Positions 1 to 7,582 of a stretch of DNA of 26,150 bases are shown here, one piece after another (positions within the stretch are counted from its first letter, which is position 1; every line of letters begins with the position of its first letter). The notes under the pieces were generated by a model. It was not told where the DNA came from and made no database searches. It saw nothing but the letters and a program-made list of their open reading frames with translations. The position numbers were made by a program, and so were the translations under genes. The DNA comes from a virus. The stretch is taken from positions 1 to 26,150 of IMG/VR virus record IMGVR_UViG_3300034121_000214. One strand, given 5' to 3'.

Positions 1-414
1 TTAAACGTTGTGAATGATTGAAAAGTTGAGCACTACTGCCTCAGAGTATGAAGTAGCAGCAGTCAGGTTTCGCAGCGTAATCAAAGCAGAACCAGCAACC
101 ATGTAAGACACATAAACAACATACGCACCAGCGGCACTACCAGTGGTATTGCTTCCGACGTTCACAATCATTGTGTCCTTGGCGCTAATCGTGCTGTTGG
201 TCAGAACAAACGAAACGGCAGTGGCTCCAGCCAAAGCTGCGTTGTTCATCGTAATTCGACCAGCAGACTTGTTCAGAGTTACCCCTGTGGACTTGTCTGT
301 CAACTGCGTCACGGCACCTTGGGCAGCGGCAGAGTAGCCGATTTCCTCAGAGGCGTAGCAAGTCGTAAATTCCGGGTCAGCGTATGCAACGCCGGTTGCT
401 TGGGTATTGGGCAT
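1..414 (-). CDS. Putative virion decoration-type protein (137 aa)
   Basis: Complete ORF with ATG at 414-412, TAA at 3-1 and a good Shine-Dalgarno sequence (AAAAGGA, 427-421). The protein is rich in Ala, Thr, Val and Ser with alternating hydrophobic residues, which suggests an all-beta fold; the segment TGVTLNKSAGRITMNNAAL is of a kind common in small proteins near phage head genes. It is the third gene after the major capsid gene in transcription order and is preceded by a terminator-like hairpin, so it probably has its own expression level. Head decoration or a small fibre are the likeliest roles, inferred from position and composition; no catalytic motif is visible. Late transcription presumably continues beyond position 1. 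Confidence 0.6.
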   Translation of the reverse strand: MPNTQATGVAYADPEFTTCYASEEIGYSAAAQGAVTQLTDKSTGVTLNKSAGRITMNNAALAGATAVSFVLTNSTISAKDTMIVNVGSNTTGSAAGAYVVYVSYMVAGSALITLRNLTAATSYSEAVVLNFSIIHNV

Positions 415-427
415 GATGTGTCCTTTT

Positions 428-448
428 AAAAACAGGGGCCGAAGCCCC
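428..448 (-). terminator. UUCG-loop hairpin with T-run between decoration genes
   Basis: On the minus strand GGGGC (448-444), loop TTCG (443-440) and GCCCC (439-435) form a stem, followed by TG and five T (432-428). This is a rho-independent terminator shape. The T-run runs straight into the Shine-Dalgarno sequence of the 137-aa gene, so the hairpin may give partial termination or protect the 3' end of the upstream message. A near-identical copy lies at 906-925. Confidence 0.65.
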
Positions 449-456
449 CATTTGGT

Positions 457-879
457 TTAAGCAACGCGATACATCGTGTAGGCAGCATCGCCGGTCTTGC
501 GGAACAAGAACTCGGCTGCACCGCCAACACCAGCTGCACTGCCGGTAATGGCAACAACTAGGTTACCCACGGTTGTAATGCCAGTGCCTGCAATCATCGT
601 GATCAAGCCGGTAGAAGTACCCAGGTTGATAACGACCAAGCGGAACGTGCTGTTGGGCTTGGCGTTGTTGAACACAGCGTCAAGTGCCGTAGCCGTTGGC
701 AGCGTGTACGAAGCAGCAGTGGTAGACGGGTTGCCCACCAAGATACCACCAGTAACTTGTGCAGCGGTCAGCGTGGCCGTTGCAGTTGCTGTCTGAGGGG
801 CGGCTTGAACGCCCATAACGATTTCGTTGGTGTTGCCATCAGTGAACTGATACCCACCGCCAGAATTTGGGAGAGCCAT
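457..879 (-). CDS. Putative virion decoration-type protein (140 aa)
   Basis: ATG at 879-877 with AAAGGA-type Shine-Dalgarno upstream (TTTCAAAGGAAATTATC precedes the start). The sequence is dominated by Ala, Thr, Gly and Val with short beta-like stretches (ATATLTAAQVTGGILVG, FRLVVINLGTSTG) and no charged catalytic cluster, as in beta-rich head-associated proteins that follow capsid genes in many podoviruses. It is bracketed by two copies of the same UUCG hairpin and is the first gene after the coat gene. Capsid decoration or a head fibre is inferred from position and composition only. It resembles the 137-aa neighbour in composition, but no clear shared motif is visible, so paralogy is not claimed. 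Confidence 0.6.
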   Translation of the reverse strand: MALPNSGGGYQFTDGNTNEIVMGVQAAPQTATATATLTAAQVTGGILVGNPSTTAASYTLPTATALDAVFNNAKPNSTFRLVVINLGTSTGLITMIAGTGITTVGNLVVAITGSAAGVGGAAEFLFRKTGDAAYTMYRVA

Positions 880-905
880 GATAATTTCCTTTGAAAGATG
901 TTACG

Positions 906-925
906 AAGAAAGGGGCCGAAGCCCC
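906..925 (-). terminator. UUCG-loop hairpin downstream of the coat gene
   Basis: Minus strand GGGGC (925-921), TTCG (920-917), GCCCC (916-912), then TTTCTT. It sits just after the coat gene stop codon (935-933) and before the start of the 140-aa gene. Same stem and loop as the element at 428-448, with a shorter T-run, so a weak terminator or mRNA-stabilising stem is likely. Confidence 0.6.
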
Positions 926-932
926 ATTCAAT

Positions 933-2147
933 TTAGCCCCAAAGACGGCAAGCCATCTGCGGACGAATAGTGCCAAAACCGTACAGAACGTCAATCCGGC
1001 AAGGCATACGGTCGTTGTTGATGTCGTATTGACGAACAACACGCAGCGAGATGCCGTTGTGGTTTGCGCGAGCGGCCATGTCAACACCCTGGGGCAGCAA
1101 CAGGTCAGCAGTGGCAAACGTAATGGCGTCCTTGTGGTAGACCAAGTTCTGCGGATAGCCGGTAGAAGCTGTGCCAACAAACGTCACGGCAGCGTCATTA
1201 GCGGGGAAGCTGTTGACGGTAGCCAAGGCGCTTTCGCTGGTGTAGATTGCCGGGCTGATTGCAACGCTCGTCCAAGCACCAGAAGATGCAGTGGCGGTAG
1301 AGGTGCAAACAAACTGCTGCAACGAACCAGTGGACTCACGGGTCTGTGGGTTGACTGCAAACACGTTGGCAATGGTAAATACGTCACCCTGAGCAATCGT
1401 AGCCGATGCAGTACCGCCGTCAAGGTTGATCGTCGATTGACCTTGAGTGGAGACAGCGCCGTTGACCAAAATCGTATCAGTCGTAGACCGCGAGCCAGTG
1501 GTGTGAACCTTGATGGACTGGCTCATGTTGACTTCTTCAAAGCCCAGAACACCAGTACCCATCATGCCGTTCTTGAACTGGCGTGACACGGTGTCGGTTG
1601 GGTTGAACAAGCCTTTCATGCCTTCAACCAGGCCAGCGTTGGCGGCAGGGTTGACGGTAGCGTAGCGAGGCGACATCACGGCGGCGTTTTCGTTCAGCTT
1701 CTGCTGGGCTTGCAACAGCACCAACGAAGTAGCAGGGGTTGTGCCAGGAGTGCCGACGGTCGAGTAGATCGACTTGTAGGCGTTGGCGACGTCTGCGTCA
1801 ATGCTTGCGGCCAACTGCGAGATACGGGGTTTCAGCACCCGGTCTGCAAAGTCGTCCAACTGCATGGTCAGTTCGGCAGAGGTAAAGTTCACGCCGATGT
1901 GCTTCTGGCTTGCCACGGTCAGGGTTGTGAACTGCTCGTTGTCGTCCTGAACTTGCAGGGCGGCACCGTCAGTGACCAGAGCGCGGTCAGGCAAGCGGAT
2001 ACGCAGGGTGGAACCGATCTTGGCACCGTTGACAGCAAAGCTGTCGTCGTACTGTCGGTTCACGTTGCGGGTGATCACGAGGTTGTTCTCGAGAATCTCG
2101 AGAGCTTTCCGGGTGATCATGTCAATGGTAAGAATGCTGTTAGCCAC
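933..2147 (-). CDS. Major capsid protein, P22 coat-like (404 aa)
   Basis: Forms the icosahedral shell around the scaffold. The N-terminus (MANSILTIDMITRKALEILE) with the following NLVITRNVNRQYDDSFAVNG and IGSTLRIRLPDRA segments is typical of the P22 gp5 coat family, as is the later DFADRVLKPRISQLAASIDADV helix. The middle part is a Thr/Ala/Gly-rich beta region and the C-terminus ends with a YGFGTIRPQMACRLWG tail. The length (404 aa) is close to the roughly 430 aa of P22 coat. The start codon is GTG (2147-2145), chosen because AAGGAAAT lies just upstream (2158-2151). The scaffold gene is 20 bp upstream and decoration genes follow, a normal head-gene order. Family assignment is by recognition, not by search. 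Confidence 0.88.
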   Translation of the reverse strand: MANSILTIDMITRKALEILENNLVITRNVNRQYDDSFAVNGAKIGSTLRIRLPDRALVTDGAALQVQDDNEQFTTLTVASQKHIGVNFTSAELTMQLDDFADRVLKPRISQLAASIDADVANAYKSIYSTVGTPGTTPATSLVLLQAQQKLNENAAVMSPRYATVNPAANAGLVEGMKGLFNPTDTVSRQFKNGMMGTGVLGFEEVNMSQSIKVHTTGSRSTTDTILVNGAVSTQGQSTINLDGGTASATIAQGDVFTIANVFAVNPQTRESTGSLQQFVCTSTATASSGAWTSVAISPAIYTSESALATVNSFPANDAAVTFVGTASTGYPQNLVYHKDAITFATADLLLPQGVDMAARANHNGISLRVVRQYDINNDRMPCRIDVLYGFGTIRPQMACRLWG

Positions 2148-2167
2148 GATATTTCCTTAAAAACAAA

Positions 2168-2908
2168 TTAAAACTTACGCGCTTGTTGCGCTTTCACTTG
2201 CCTTGCTCTTTCGGCCTCAATCCACTGGCTGGTTGTCATGGTCTTGGTAGACCGTGGGTCAGTCGTGTCGTAAGACCCAGAACCCACCCCTCGGGCGGTG
2301 ACTGGTGAAATCGGTTCAGGCGCACCAGAAGTGCGTTTTTGAACGGGGTTATCGGCTAACTTAGCCTCAAGCCGTCCAAGTTCTTTTGCCTGCAAAATAG
2401 GCGATAGTCGAGAAATACGATCGGCCTCTTTCGGATTTGAGCCAAGGTGATAAACCAAGTCAGGCCCAATATCCGACGATTGAATCGTCTGCGCCATCAC
2501 GGTTGTGATTTTCAGGTTCGGGTTGTAGGCAACTTGTTCAAAGTCGCTGTACTTAGACCGAGCCGCTTCTTCACGCTCATGATAGTTATCAAGAATCTCA
2601 GCTTGCTGTTTCTGGATTTCCCGCTGCTCAATCAGCTTATAAGCCTTGGCTTCTGCGTAAGCATCAACCGACTCAAACTGATCTTGCGGAGGCAAATCCA
2701 CTGCCACTGGTGGCGCAGGCTGTCGCTCTCGTTCCCACTTTCGCTGCTCTCTTGCGAGACGTTTTCCAATTGCGGCATCAAGTTCCTCTTGCGAGAATGT
2801 CTTGGGAGCCTCAACTTCCGGCGTTTCAACTACAGGTTCTGGTGTGGCCGCCGTGGCTTCCAGTTCCGGCGCGGGGGCTAACTCCGCTGATTGCTCTACT
2901 TCTGACAT
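2168..2908 (-). CDS. Capsid scaffolding protein (246 aa)
   Basis: Internal scaffold that directs procapsid assembly and is removed before DNA packaging. The N-terminal 35 residues are an acidic Glu/Pro/Ala tail, followed by the hallmark FSQEELDAAIGKRLAREQRKW segment (about residues 38-58) seen in many phage scaffolds. A long charged helical region comes next (KAYKLIEQREIQKQQAEIL), and the C-terminus is basic (RQVKAQQARKF), as expected for a coat-binding end. ATG at 2908-2906 with AGGA about 6 nt upstream. It lies directly before the coat gene. A possible extended -10 promoter (2953-2961) would let scaffold and coat be boosted above the rest of the late operon. No protease motif is visible. 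Confidence 0.82.
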   Translation of the reverse strand: MSEVEQSAELAPAPELEATAATPEPVVETPEVEAPKTFSQEELDAAIGKRLAREQRKWERERQPAPPVAVDLPPQDQFESVDAYAEAKAYKLIEQREIQKQQAEILDNYHEREEAARSKYSDFEQVAYNPNLKITTVMAQTIQSSDIGPDLVYHLGSNPKEADRISRLSPILQAKELGRLEAKLADNPVQKRTSGAPEPISPVTARGVGSGSYDTTDPRSTKTMTTSQWIEAERARQVKAQQARKF

Positions 2909-2952
2909 TTTGAATCCTGAGATTCCCTGGTTTACCGAGCCAGTACGGGGCT

Positions 2953-2961
2953 ATTATGCCA
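2953..2961 (-). promoter_or_regulatory. Possible extended -10 promoter for scaffold and coat
   Basis: On the minus strand TGG-CATAAT (2961-2953) matches the extended -10 form TGnTATAAT with one mismatch in the hexamer. It lies in the 58-bp gap upstream of the scaffold gene, with about 45 nt of leader to its ATG. No convincing -35 box is present. The position suits extra transcription of capsid genes, but the evidence is only a short motif. Confidence 0.33.
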
Positions 2962-2966
2962 AAAAA

Positions 2967-3224
2967 TCATTCTGCTGCGCGAGCCTCAACTTCATATGGG
3001 TTATTTTGATACCCATAACGCAATAACCAATAGCTGTACTTGACCAAGTAAACCAGCTTGCCATCCCGCTGCATCTGCTCTAGGTGCTTGCGCTCGTGGC
3101 GGATCAGGCCTTGGTGCATCTCGTAGCCGGGGGCAAGGTAAATGCTGCCCCAGAAGCTAGTCCAGCCGTGGAAGCCGCAGAAGCGCATGTACGCGAGGAT
3201 TAGGCCGGTGGCGGTGTGGGTCAT
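2967..3224 (-). CDS. Small HExxH metallopeptidase-like protein (85 aa)
   Basis: The motif HERKH (residues 43-47) fits the zincin HExxH signature, with E44 as the presumed catalytic base. Thirty residues later NPYEVEARAA supplies a Glu (E78 or E80) that could be the third zinc ligand, the pattern of tiny gluzincin-type proteins. The N-terminal half is aromatic and hydrophobic. ATG at 3224-3222 lies 1 nt after the preceding fibre stop codon, so translation is probably coupled; no clear Shine-Dalgarno sequence is seen. The first nine codons are duplicated after the other fibre gene (4854-4828). The protein sits between tail fibre and scaffold genes. A virion or assembly protease or a peptidoglycan-related role are possible, but the substrate is unknown and activity is inferred only from motif spacing. 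Confidence 0.6.
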   Translation of the reverse strand: MTHTATGLILAYMRFCGFHGWTSFWGSIYLAPGYEMHQGLIRHERKHLEQMQRDGKLVYLVKYSYWLLRYGYQNNPYEVEARAAE

Positions 3225-3230
3225 GTTAGA
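3199..3230. repeat. 32-bp direct repeat, copy B
   Basis: Matches 4829-4860 at 31 of 32 positions (mismatch at 3207/4837), with a period of exactly 1630 bp. It covers the fibre stop codon junction and the first nine codons of the HExxH gene. It marks the right end of an inserted fibre gene cassette in transcription order. Confidence 0.92.
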
Positions 3231-4812
3231 AATCGCAAACTAAACGTGCTTCCCATGTAAAGTTATTGGGTGTTGTCCCCGTCCATGTCGCTGTAAAAGT
3301 AGTTGCGCCCATAGCAGTCACCCCGATAGGGCTTGTGTAACCAGCGTTGTATGCAGAGCAGTTAATGACGCTGCCATTTGCCAATGGCGCAGCAGCAAGG
3401 CCGTGAGCAATCGTTGATCCACTTGCAACGCCTGACGCATATCCACTGTTGCGCGACACATACCCATAATTGTTTTTGACAGCATTGCCCGAAAAATTAC
3501 CCGCTTGACCAGTTACCCCTGGGTTAATAGCAGCATTGCCAACCAGCGAGAATCTATTGCCCATCCACAGACCGCCAGACCCGGCGTCGTGCGTGATGTC
3601 TTGGTACGTTGATCCAATAAAAGTGTTGCCGATGTATTTGGCGCCTTGACTGGCAGCTTTGATTCCGATAGTACAACCAACGAATGTATTACCATCAAGG
3701 TAGGTGGCGGCGGGTACACCTGTTGTCACATCTGAAACTCCAACTTCAGCAGCTGCAATTGCCGAATCACGAAGCGTGATAGTTGTGGCCGTGTCTTTTA
3801 TCTCAAGACCTTTTGATCCAACGCGTACTGCACTAAACGCTATCTGCAAGCCAATAAGAGCGCAACCACTCGCCGACCCGTATACCTGAACGCCGATCAA
3901 CCCCGTTGCATTTGTGCCAGCCAGATATGTTTTTCCATAAGTCTTTCCTTGGCTTGAACCAATTACCATCCCTGTTTCAGTAAATCCTTCAAAGTGGCAA
4001 TCGCCAATTGACCAGTTAGTAGCCGCTGGCTGGATGATTAGGCCGCGAACCCCACCATCAGAAATCATTTTCTGACCTTCAAACAACGTGGAGTTAATTA
4101 CAAAGTTGCTTCCAATAAAAGGCCCATTTGAATAGCAATCGTCCAATATACAGCTGTAGCAAGTAGCCGATCCATTGCCAACAACGAAAGAGTTGTTGTA
4201 AACACCAAAAACATTACAACGGCGCAAAACCACATCAGATGCAGTTGTAATAACAAAACCACTACCACCCACATCTACCCCAACACGCCCTTTAATGCAG
4301 ATGTTTTCGCAATACTGACCGCCTGAAATAGTTTTGTTGAAGGTTATTGCGTCGGAGGTGTGCTGCTTATAAATAACCACGCCATAAAGCTGGCTCGTAC
4401 CGGAATTCCATCCTGCTGATTCGCCCAACCAGTTCACATACGCTGGAATAGTGATTCCAGAAAGCGTTAGATAAACACCATTTGGAAACCATAGTGTTCC
4501 CCCTGTTGGTCGTGATGCCAAGTATGTGTTTGCTGCGTTGATGGCCGTTGCGCAATCCAAAGTTCTAGTACCAGCTTGCACATCCGCTATCTGCGCTGCG
4601 GTCATGAAGTCAAAAACACTCACACTCTCCCGCAACTTAGCCTGAACCGTTGTCGAAACAGCGCCTGTACCGGCTGGGAGGTAGCCAACAGCAGCACCAA
4701 ACTGGTTGACGGTTGATTGCTTGGTGACACCACCTTGAACCACTGGAACCAGTTCAGCGCCCGTCAACGGGGTTGTTGCAGAAGTTAGTTGAGAGATTTT
4801 ACTGTTTGCCAT
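3226..4812 (-). CDS. Tail fibre / tailspike with beta-helix body, second copy (528 aa)
   Basis: Probable receptor-binding protein. The N-terminus MANSKISQLTSATTPLTGAE is a widespread phage fibre start that attaches the protein to the virion. A linker GTGAVSTTVQAKLRESVSV (about residues 49-67) is nearly identical to one in the upstream fibre. The body has a GGTLWFPNGVY segment and many short Gly/Asn/Val repeats typical of right-handed parallel beta-helix (pectate-lyase-like) tailspikes. The C-terminal 70 residues form a separate domain starting near NSGYASGVASGSTIAHGL. ATG at 4812-4810 has AAGG about 8 nt upstream. The gene looks more AT-rich than head genes, lies between two copies of a 32-bp repeat, and was therefore probably gained as a cassette. 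Enzyme activity on host glycans is possible but no catalytic residues can be named. Confidence 0.8.
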   Translation of the reverse strand: MANSKISQLTSATTPLTGAELVPVVQGGVTKQSTVNQFGAAVGYLPAGTGAVSTTVQAKLRESVSVFDFMTAAQIADVQAGTRTLDCATAINAANTYLASRPTGGTLWFPNGVYLTLSGITIPAYVNWLGESAGWNSGTSQLYGVVIYKQHTSDAITFNKTISGGQYCENICIKGRVGVDVGGSGFVITTASDVVLRRCNVFGVYNNSFVVGNGSATCYSCILDDCYSNGPFIGSNFVINSTLFEGQKMISDGGVRGLIIQPAATNWSIGDCHFEGFTETGMVIGSSQGKTYGKTYLAGTNATGLIGVQVYGSASGCALIGLQIAFSAVRVGSKGLEIKDTATTITLRDSAIAAAEVGVSDVTTGVPAATYLDGNTFVGCTIGIKAASQGAKYIGNTFIGSTYQDITHDAGSGGLWMGNRFSLVGNAAINPGVTGQAGNFSGNAVKNNYGYVSRNSGYASGVASGSTIAHGLAAAPLANGSVINCSAYNAGYTSPIGVTAMGATTFTATWTGTTPNNFTWEARLVCDF

Positions 4813-4815
4813 AAT

Positions 4816-4854
4816 TTATACCTTGAATATTAGGCCAGTGGCGGTGTGGGTCAT
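4816..4854 (-). pseudogene. 12-codon remnant of the HExxH gene start
   Basis: After the stop codon of the upstream fibre gene, ATG at 4854 opens MTHTATGLIFKV and then TAA at 4818-4816. The first nine residues are identical to those of the intact HExxH gene at 3224, with the same 1-nt spacing to the fibre stop codon. This is best explained as the original gene start left behind when the second fibre cassette was inserted. It may still be translated as a short leader and could help couple translation to the next fibre. Confidence 0.8.
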
Positions 4855-4860
4855 GTTAGA
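4829..4860. repeat. 32-bp direct repeat, copy A
   Basis: Partner of 3199-3230, 31 of 32 identical. It contains the end of the upstream fibre gene (TAA at 4858-4856) and the first nine codons of the HExxH gene remnant. Similarity stops sharply on both sides. Confidence 0.92.
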
Positions 4861-6769
4861 CACCTGTTACCTGCCACCAGCTATCCCATGTTGAAGCATC
4901 AATTGCTTTGCGAAAGTAGAAATCATCTCTATAGGTGGCGTCGTAATCTGGGATAAATTGCTGCCAAATAGCAGTATTTGTAACGCTGGACTGCTTGTGT
5001 GTATACAACATACCCGATTGATTTGCGCCATCAATAGTTCGGTTAGAAAGATGCGTCATGCTCACGCCGTAAACAAATGCGCTTGGCAATGTGGCTTCAT
5101 CTGCACCCGTCGTGTTGTTGAGTGATCCAGTAAAGTCACTTAACCCCGCCCTCATGGTATGCGTAACAAAATCAAATCTGTTGTTTTGAAGGATATTAGT
5201 TACCCCAGTTCCGCTTGGGCTTGAATCTTGAATGGCTCCAGATGAAGGGGCAGCGCCATAAAAATCGTTGTCACGAATGCTTGCGTAAGTGACTGCGCCA
5301 GTGTTTCCAAATCTAATGTGATAGCTTGCGTGAGTAAAAAAAGAGTTTCCACAGATAGCTACATTAGTTGTGGTTTGACTAAACAGAACTCCAAAGTTCC
5401 CCGCATCTCCACCAGTAAATTGGTTTCCACGCACTGTGATATTAGTATCAACCATAGTCACACCAGCAGTTGAAAACCACACACCTCGCAAATGAGTGCT
5501 GATGTTGTTGGCAATACTAATGCCATTCGTATAACCATCACGTTTGTAAACAAAATTGCCAGAAGGGTTGTAGCTGGTATTGCCCTCAATAATTATTCGC
5601 TGTGGCGTTGTTGGTGTAGTTGTTTTCAGGTTCATCACAATGGATGATTCAGTGCCTGCATCTTCAAAGTGATTACCTCGAATAATCACATTTTCAAGGA
5701 GTGCAGTGTTCTGCGTCTGAATACATATATGACCCCTATTTCCGTTGGTATTGTAAAAACGGTTATTTAGAATTCTGATATTTTTTATGCTTTCTACTGC
5801 CGCGTCTGGTTCAAGATCAAGTGAACCCGGCATATCAGATCGGGCGCAATTACGAAATACGCAGGCTTCAACCTCAAGGCCATCAGCATCAATAACAGAC
5901 AAGCCGTTTCTATTGTCGTTATTTACCCCGTCAAACACGCAGTTCTTAACGATCACATCAAAGTTATGGCGCTCCGTTCCTGACCGGCCAGCACCAAGAT
6001 AGAAGCCATCTCCACGGAAACCCTCAAAGTAAACATTGTCAATGCGGCACCGCTTGACGCCTTCAAGTACCAATAAGTGACATTGTTCTTGAAATCCATT
6101 GGCGACTACAGACCCAAGAAACTTCACATCACGAATCACAAGACCTGTGATGTAGGTTGAAGCACTTCCACTATTGGCGCCTAAAGCACCAAGACCAGTT
6201 ACGTTGTACGGAATAATTATTGTTGATTCGCCATCACCATAAAGGTAACTGTTCGTTGGCATATTTAGCAGGTTGGTGGCGTATGTCGCAGCCGGTGCGT
6301 AAACCCGCTTGCCTGTATTAAACGCTGCAAGGAATGCGGCTGAATCGTCAGCAACCCCATCCCCCACGGCTCCAAAGTCTTTGACACTCACACTCTCCCG
6401 CAACTTCGCTTGAACCGTAGTCGCCACGGCTCCGGTGCCTGCCTGCAAGAACCCAACCAAGTTAGACCCGCCAGACGCCGCCAATTGCGCCAAGGTAGCA
6501 AACCCGCCAATGTTGTCTACCGTCCAGATAAGCACATCAGTGGCGCTGTACAAAGCCATCTTGTACAAGGCCGTGCCAAGCCACACAGAAGCCTCGCCAC
6601 GGCTGTCTAGGATGACAGGATTAGCATTGGCAGTCCCACCGCCGTAATCGGTGTAGGTGGCTAATGGCGTGGTTGTACCAGCAGCGTAGGTGTACAGTTT
6701 GCCGCCTACCAACGGCGCACCGTTAGCGTCCAAAAATTGGAGTTTGGGTGGCGTGGCAAGTGCGGTCAT
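4856..6769 (-). CDS. Tailspike / tail fibre with pectate-lyase-like beta-helix (637 aa)
   Basis: Probable receptor-binding tailspike. Residues 1-90 (MTALATPPKLQFLDANGAPL, then GGKLYTYAAGTTTPLATYTD) are a common virion-anchoring head domain. After the linker GTGAVATTVQAKLRESVSV comes KDFGAVGDGVADDSAAFLAA, the signature entry into a pectate-lyase-3 type right-handed beta-helix. Many short beta-helix rungs follow (VIIRGNHFED, ITVRGNQFTGG, IRDNDFYGA). The C-terminal 60 residues (from about IDGANQSGMLYTHK to the end) are a distinct trimerisation or binding domain ending in WDSWWQVTGV. ATG at 6769-6767 with AAGGG 6 nt upstream. Host polysaccharide depolymerisation is plausible for this fold but unproven. 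It shares its linker with the downstream fibre. Confidence 0.85.
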   Translation of the reverse strand: MTALATPPKLQFLDANGAPLVGGKLYTYAAGTTTPLATYTDYGGGTANANPVILDSRGEASVWLGTALYKMALYSATDVLIWTVDNIGGFATLAQLAASGGSNLVGFLQAGTGAVATTVQAKLRESVSVKDFGAVGDGVADDSAAFLAAFNTGKRVYAPAATYATNLLNMPTNSYLYGDGESTIIIPYNVTGLGALGANSGSASTYITGLVIRDVKFLGSVVANGFQEQCHLLVLEGVKRCRIDNVYFEGFRGDGFYLGAGRSGTERHNFDVIVKNCVFDGVNNDNRNGLSVIDADGLEVEACVFRNCARSDMPGSLDLEPDAAVESIKNIRILNNRFYNTNGNRGHICIQTQNTALLENVIIRGNHFEDAGTESSIVMNLKTTTPTTPQRIIIEGNTSYNPSGNFVYKRDGYTNGISIANNISTHLRGVWFSTAGVTMVDTNITVRGNQFTGGDAGNFGVLFSQTTTNVAICGNSFFTHASYHIRFGNTGAVTYASIRDNDFYGAAPSSGAIQDSSPSGTGVTNILQNNRFDFVTHTMRAGLSDFTGSLNNTTGADEATLPSAFVYGVSMTHLSNRTIDGANQSGMLYTHKQSSVTNTAIWQQFIPDYDATYRDDFYFRKAIDASTWDSWWQVTGV

Positions 6770-6778
6770 GATTTACCC

Positions 6779-7267
6779 TTAAACGCTGAGAGCAGCAACT
6801 TTGTCTTGGAATGCCTTGACGCGAGAATCAAGAACCGCACGGTCAGCATCTAGCTGGGCAGAACGCTCTTCAAGTTTGTCTTTGAGCGCAGCCTGGGAGA
6901 CTTCATTGCTAGAAACCCGGCGCTCACGTTCAGCAACGGCATCAGCTTTAGCTTGCAAAGCCACTTCCATGTCAGCACAACGGGCGGCAAATGCTTTTTC
7001 TTGAGCATCCAACTCTTTGCCCTTCGCCGTAGCAGCAGCATTCTTTTCCTTGGCGTCGGCCAACAAATCCTTGGCTTCTGCTTTGGCGGATTCCAATGCG
7101 GCACTGGCGGCTGCGCGATCAGCAACGGCAGCTTCCACCGCGCTCATTGCGCCCTGGCGCTTGGCGAGTTCATCACGCAGAGCAGCCATTTGCGCCAAAT
7201 CTTTGGGCATTTGAGTGGTGAAGTAAGCCAGGTAATCTACACCGGGATTGTCGTTAACTATGTTCAT
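6779..7267 (-). CDS. Coiled-coil protein of the late operon (162 aa)
   Basis: After about 35 residues the protein is almost entirely Ala/Glu/Lys/Asp-rich helix with heptad-like spacing (AEAKDLLADAKEKNAAATAKG, AVAERERRVSSNEVSQ, LDADRAVLDSRVKAF), a long coiled coil without membrane segments or catalytic motifs. ATG at 7267-7265 with AAAGGTG upstream. It lies between a 101-aa protein and the tailspike gene, so it could be a fibre chaperone, a connector or an internal virion protein; none of these is shown by the sequence. Gene spacing (9 bp on both sides) places it in the same transcription unit as the fibres. Confidence 0.6.
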   Translation of the reverse strand: MNIVNDNPGVDYLAYFTTQMPKDLAQMAALRDELAKRQGAMSAVEAAVADRAAASAALESAKAEAKDLLADAKEKNAAATAKGKELDAQEKAFAARCADMEVALQAKADAVAERERRVSSNEVSQAALKDKLEERSAQLDADRAVLDSRVKAFQDKVAALSV

Positions 7268-7276
7268 GTTGCACCT

Positions 7277-7582
7277 TTAAGCGTAATAGGTCACATTGAG
7301 TTTGGCACTGGCTGTCTGCTCAATAAACTTGATTTTGGTCAGATCGCCGTCGTATTGCAAAGTCACACCGGCTGCCAATGGCATACCGACTGAAGCTGTC
7401 GGGTTGACATCATCATCACGCCAGCGCACATTGGTGGTTTCGGGGGTAATCAAAGCAATGCTGGGCCTGCAAGACAAGCCATTTAAGTCGCGGGTTGGCA
7501 CGGTCAAAGCAGTAGCCGAACTAAGTGAAGTGATTTGCTGATATCCAAGACGCGTAGTGATGGATTTTAGGTTCATTGACAT
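7277..7582 (-). CDS. Small putative virion protein (101 aa)
   Basis: Conserved-looking, mostly beta protein with no recognised domain. It begins MSMNLKSITTRLGYQQITSL and ends with KFIEQTASAKLNVTYYA. ATG at 7582-7580 directly follows the TAA of the 54-aa gene (7585-7583), and AAGGAG lies at the end of that gene, so this start is well supported. An in-frame second ATG two codons later is less well placed. Its location between a large virion-type protein and fibre genes suggests a structural or assembly role, but function is unknown. Confidence 0.6.
   Translation of the reverse strand: MSMNLKSITTRLGYQQITSLSSATALTVPTRDLNGLSCRPSIALITPETTNVRWRDDDVNPTASVGMPLAAGVTLQYDGDLTKIKFIEQTASAKLNVTYYA

Noticed and set aside
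891-1586. 231-aa frame on the plus strand
   Set aside because: Antisense to the coat gene; no recognisable protein and no ribosome site.
3199-4860. Insertion sequence or transposon
   Set aside because: No transposase or terminal inverted repeats; the enclosed gene is a fibre.
3226-6769. Diversity-generating retroelement acting on the fibre genes
   Set aside because: No reverse transcriptase gene and no template/variable repeat pair; the 32-bp repeat is a junction duplication outside the receptor-binding ends.
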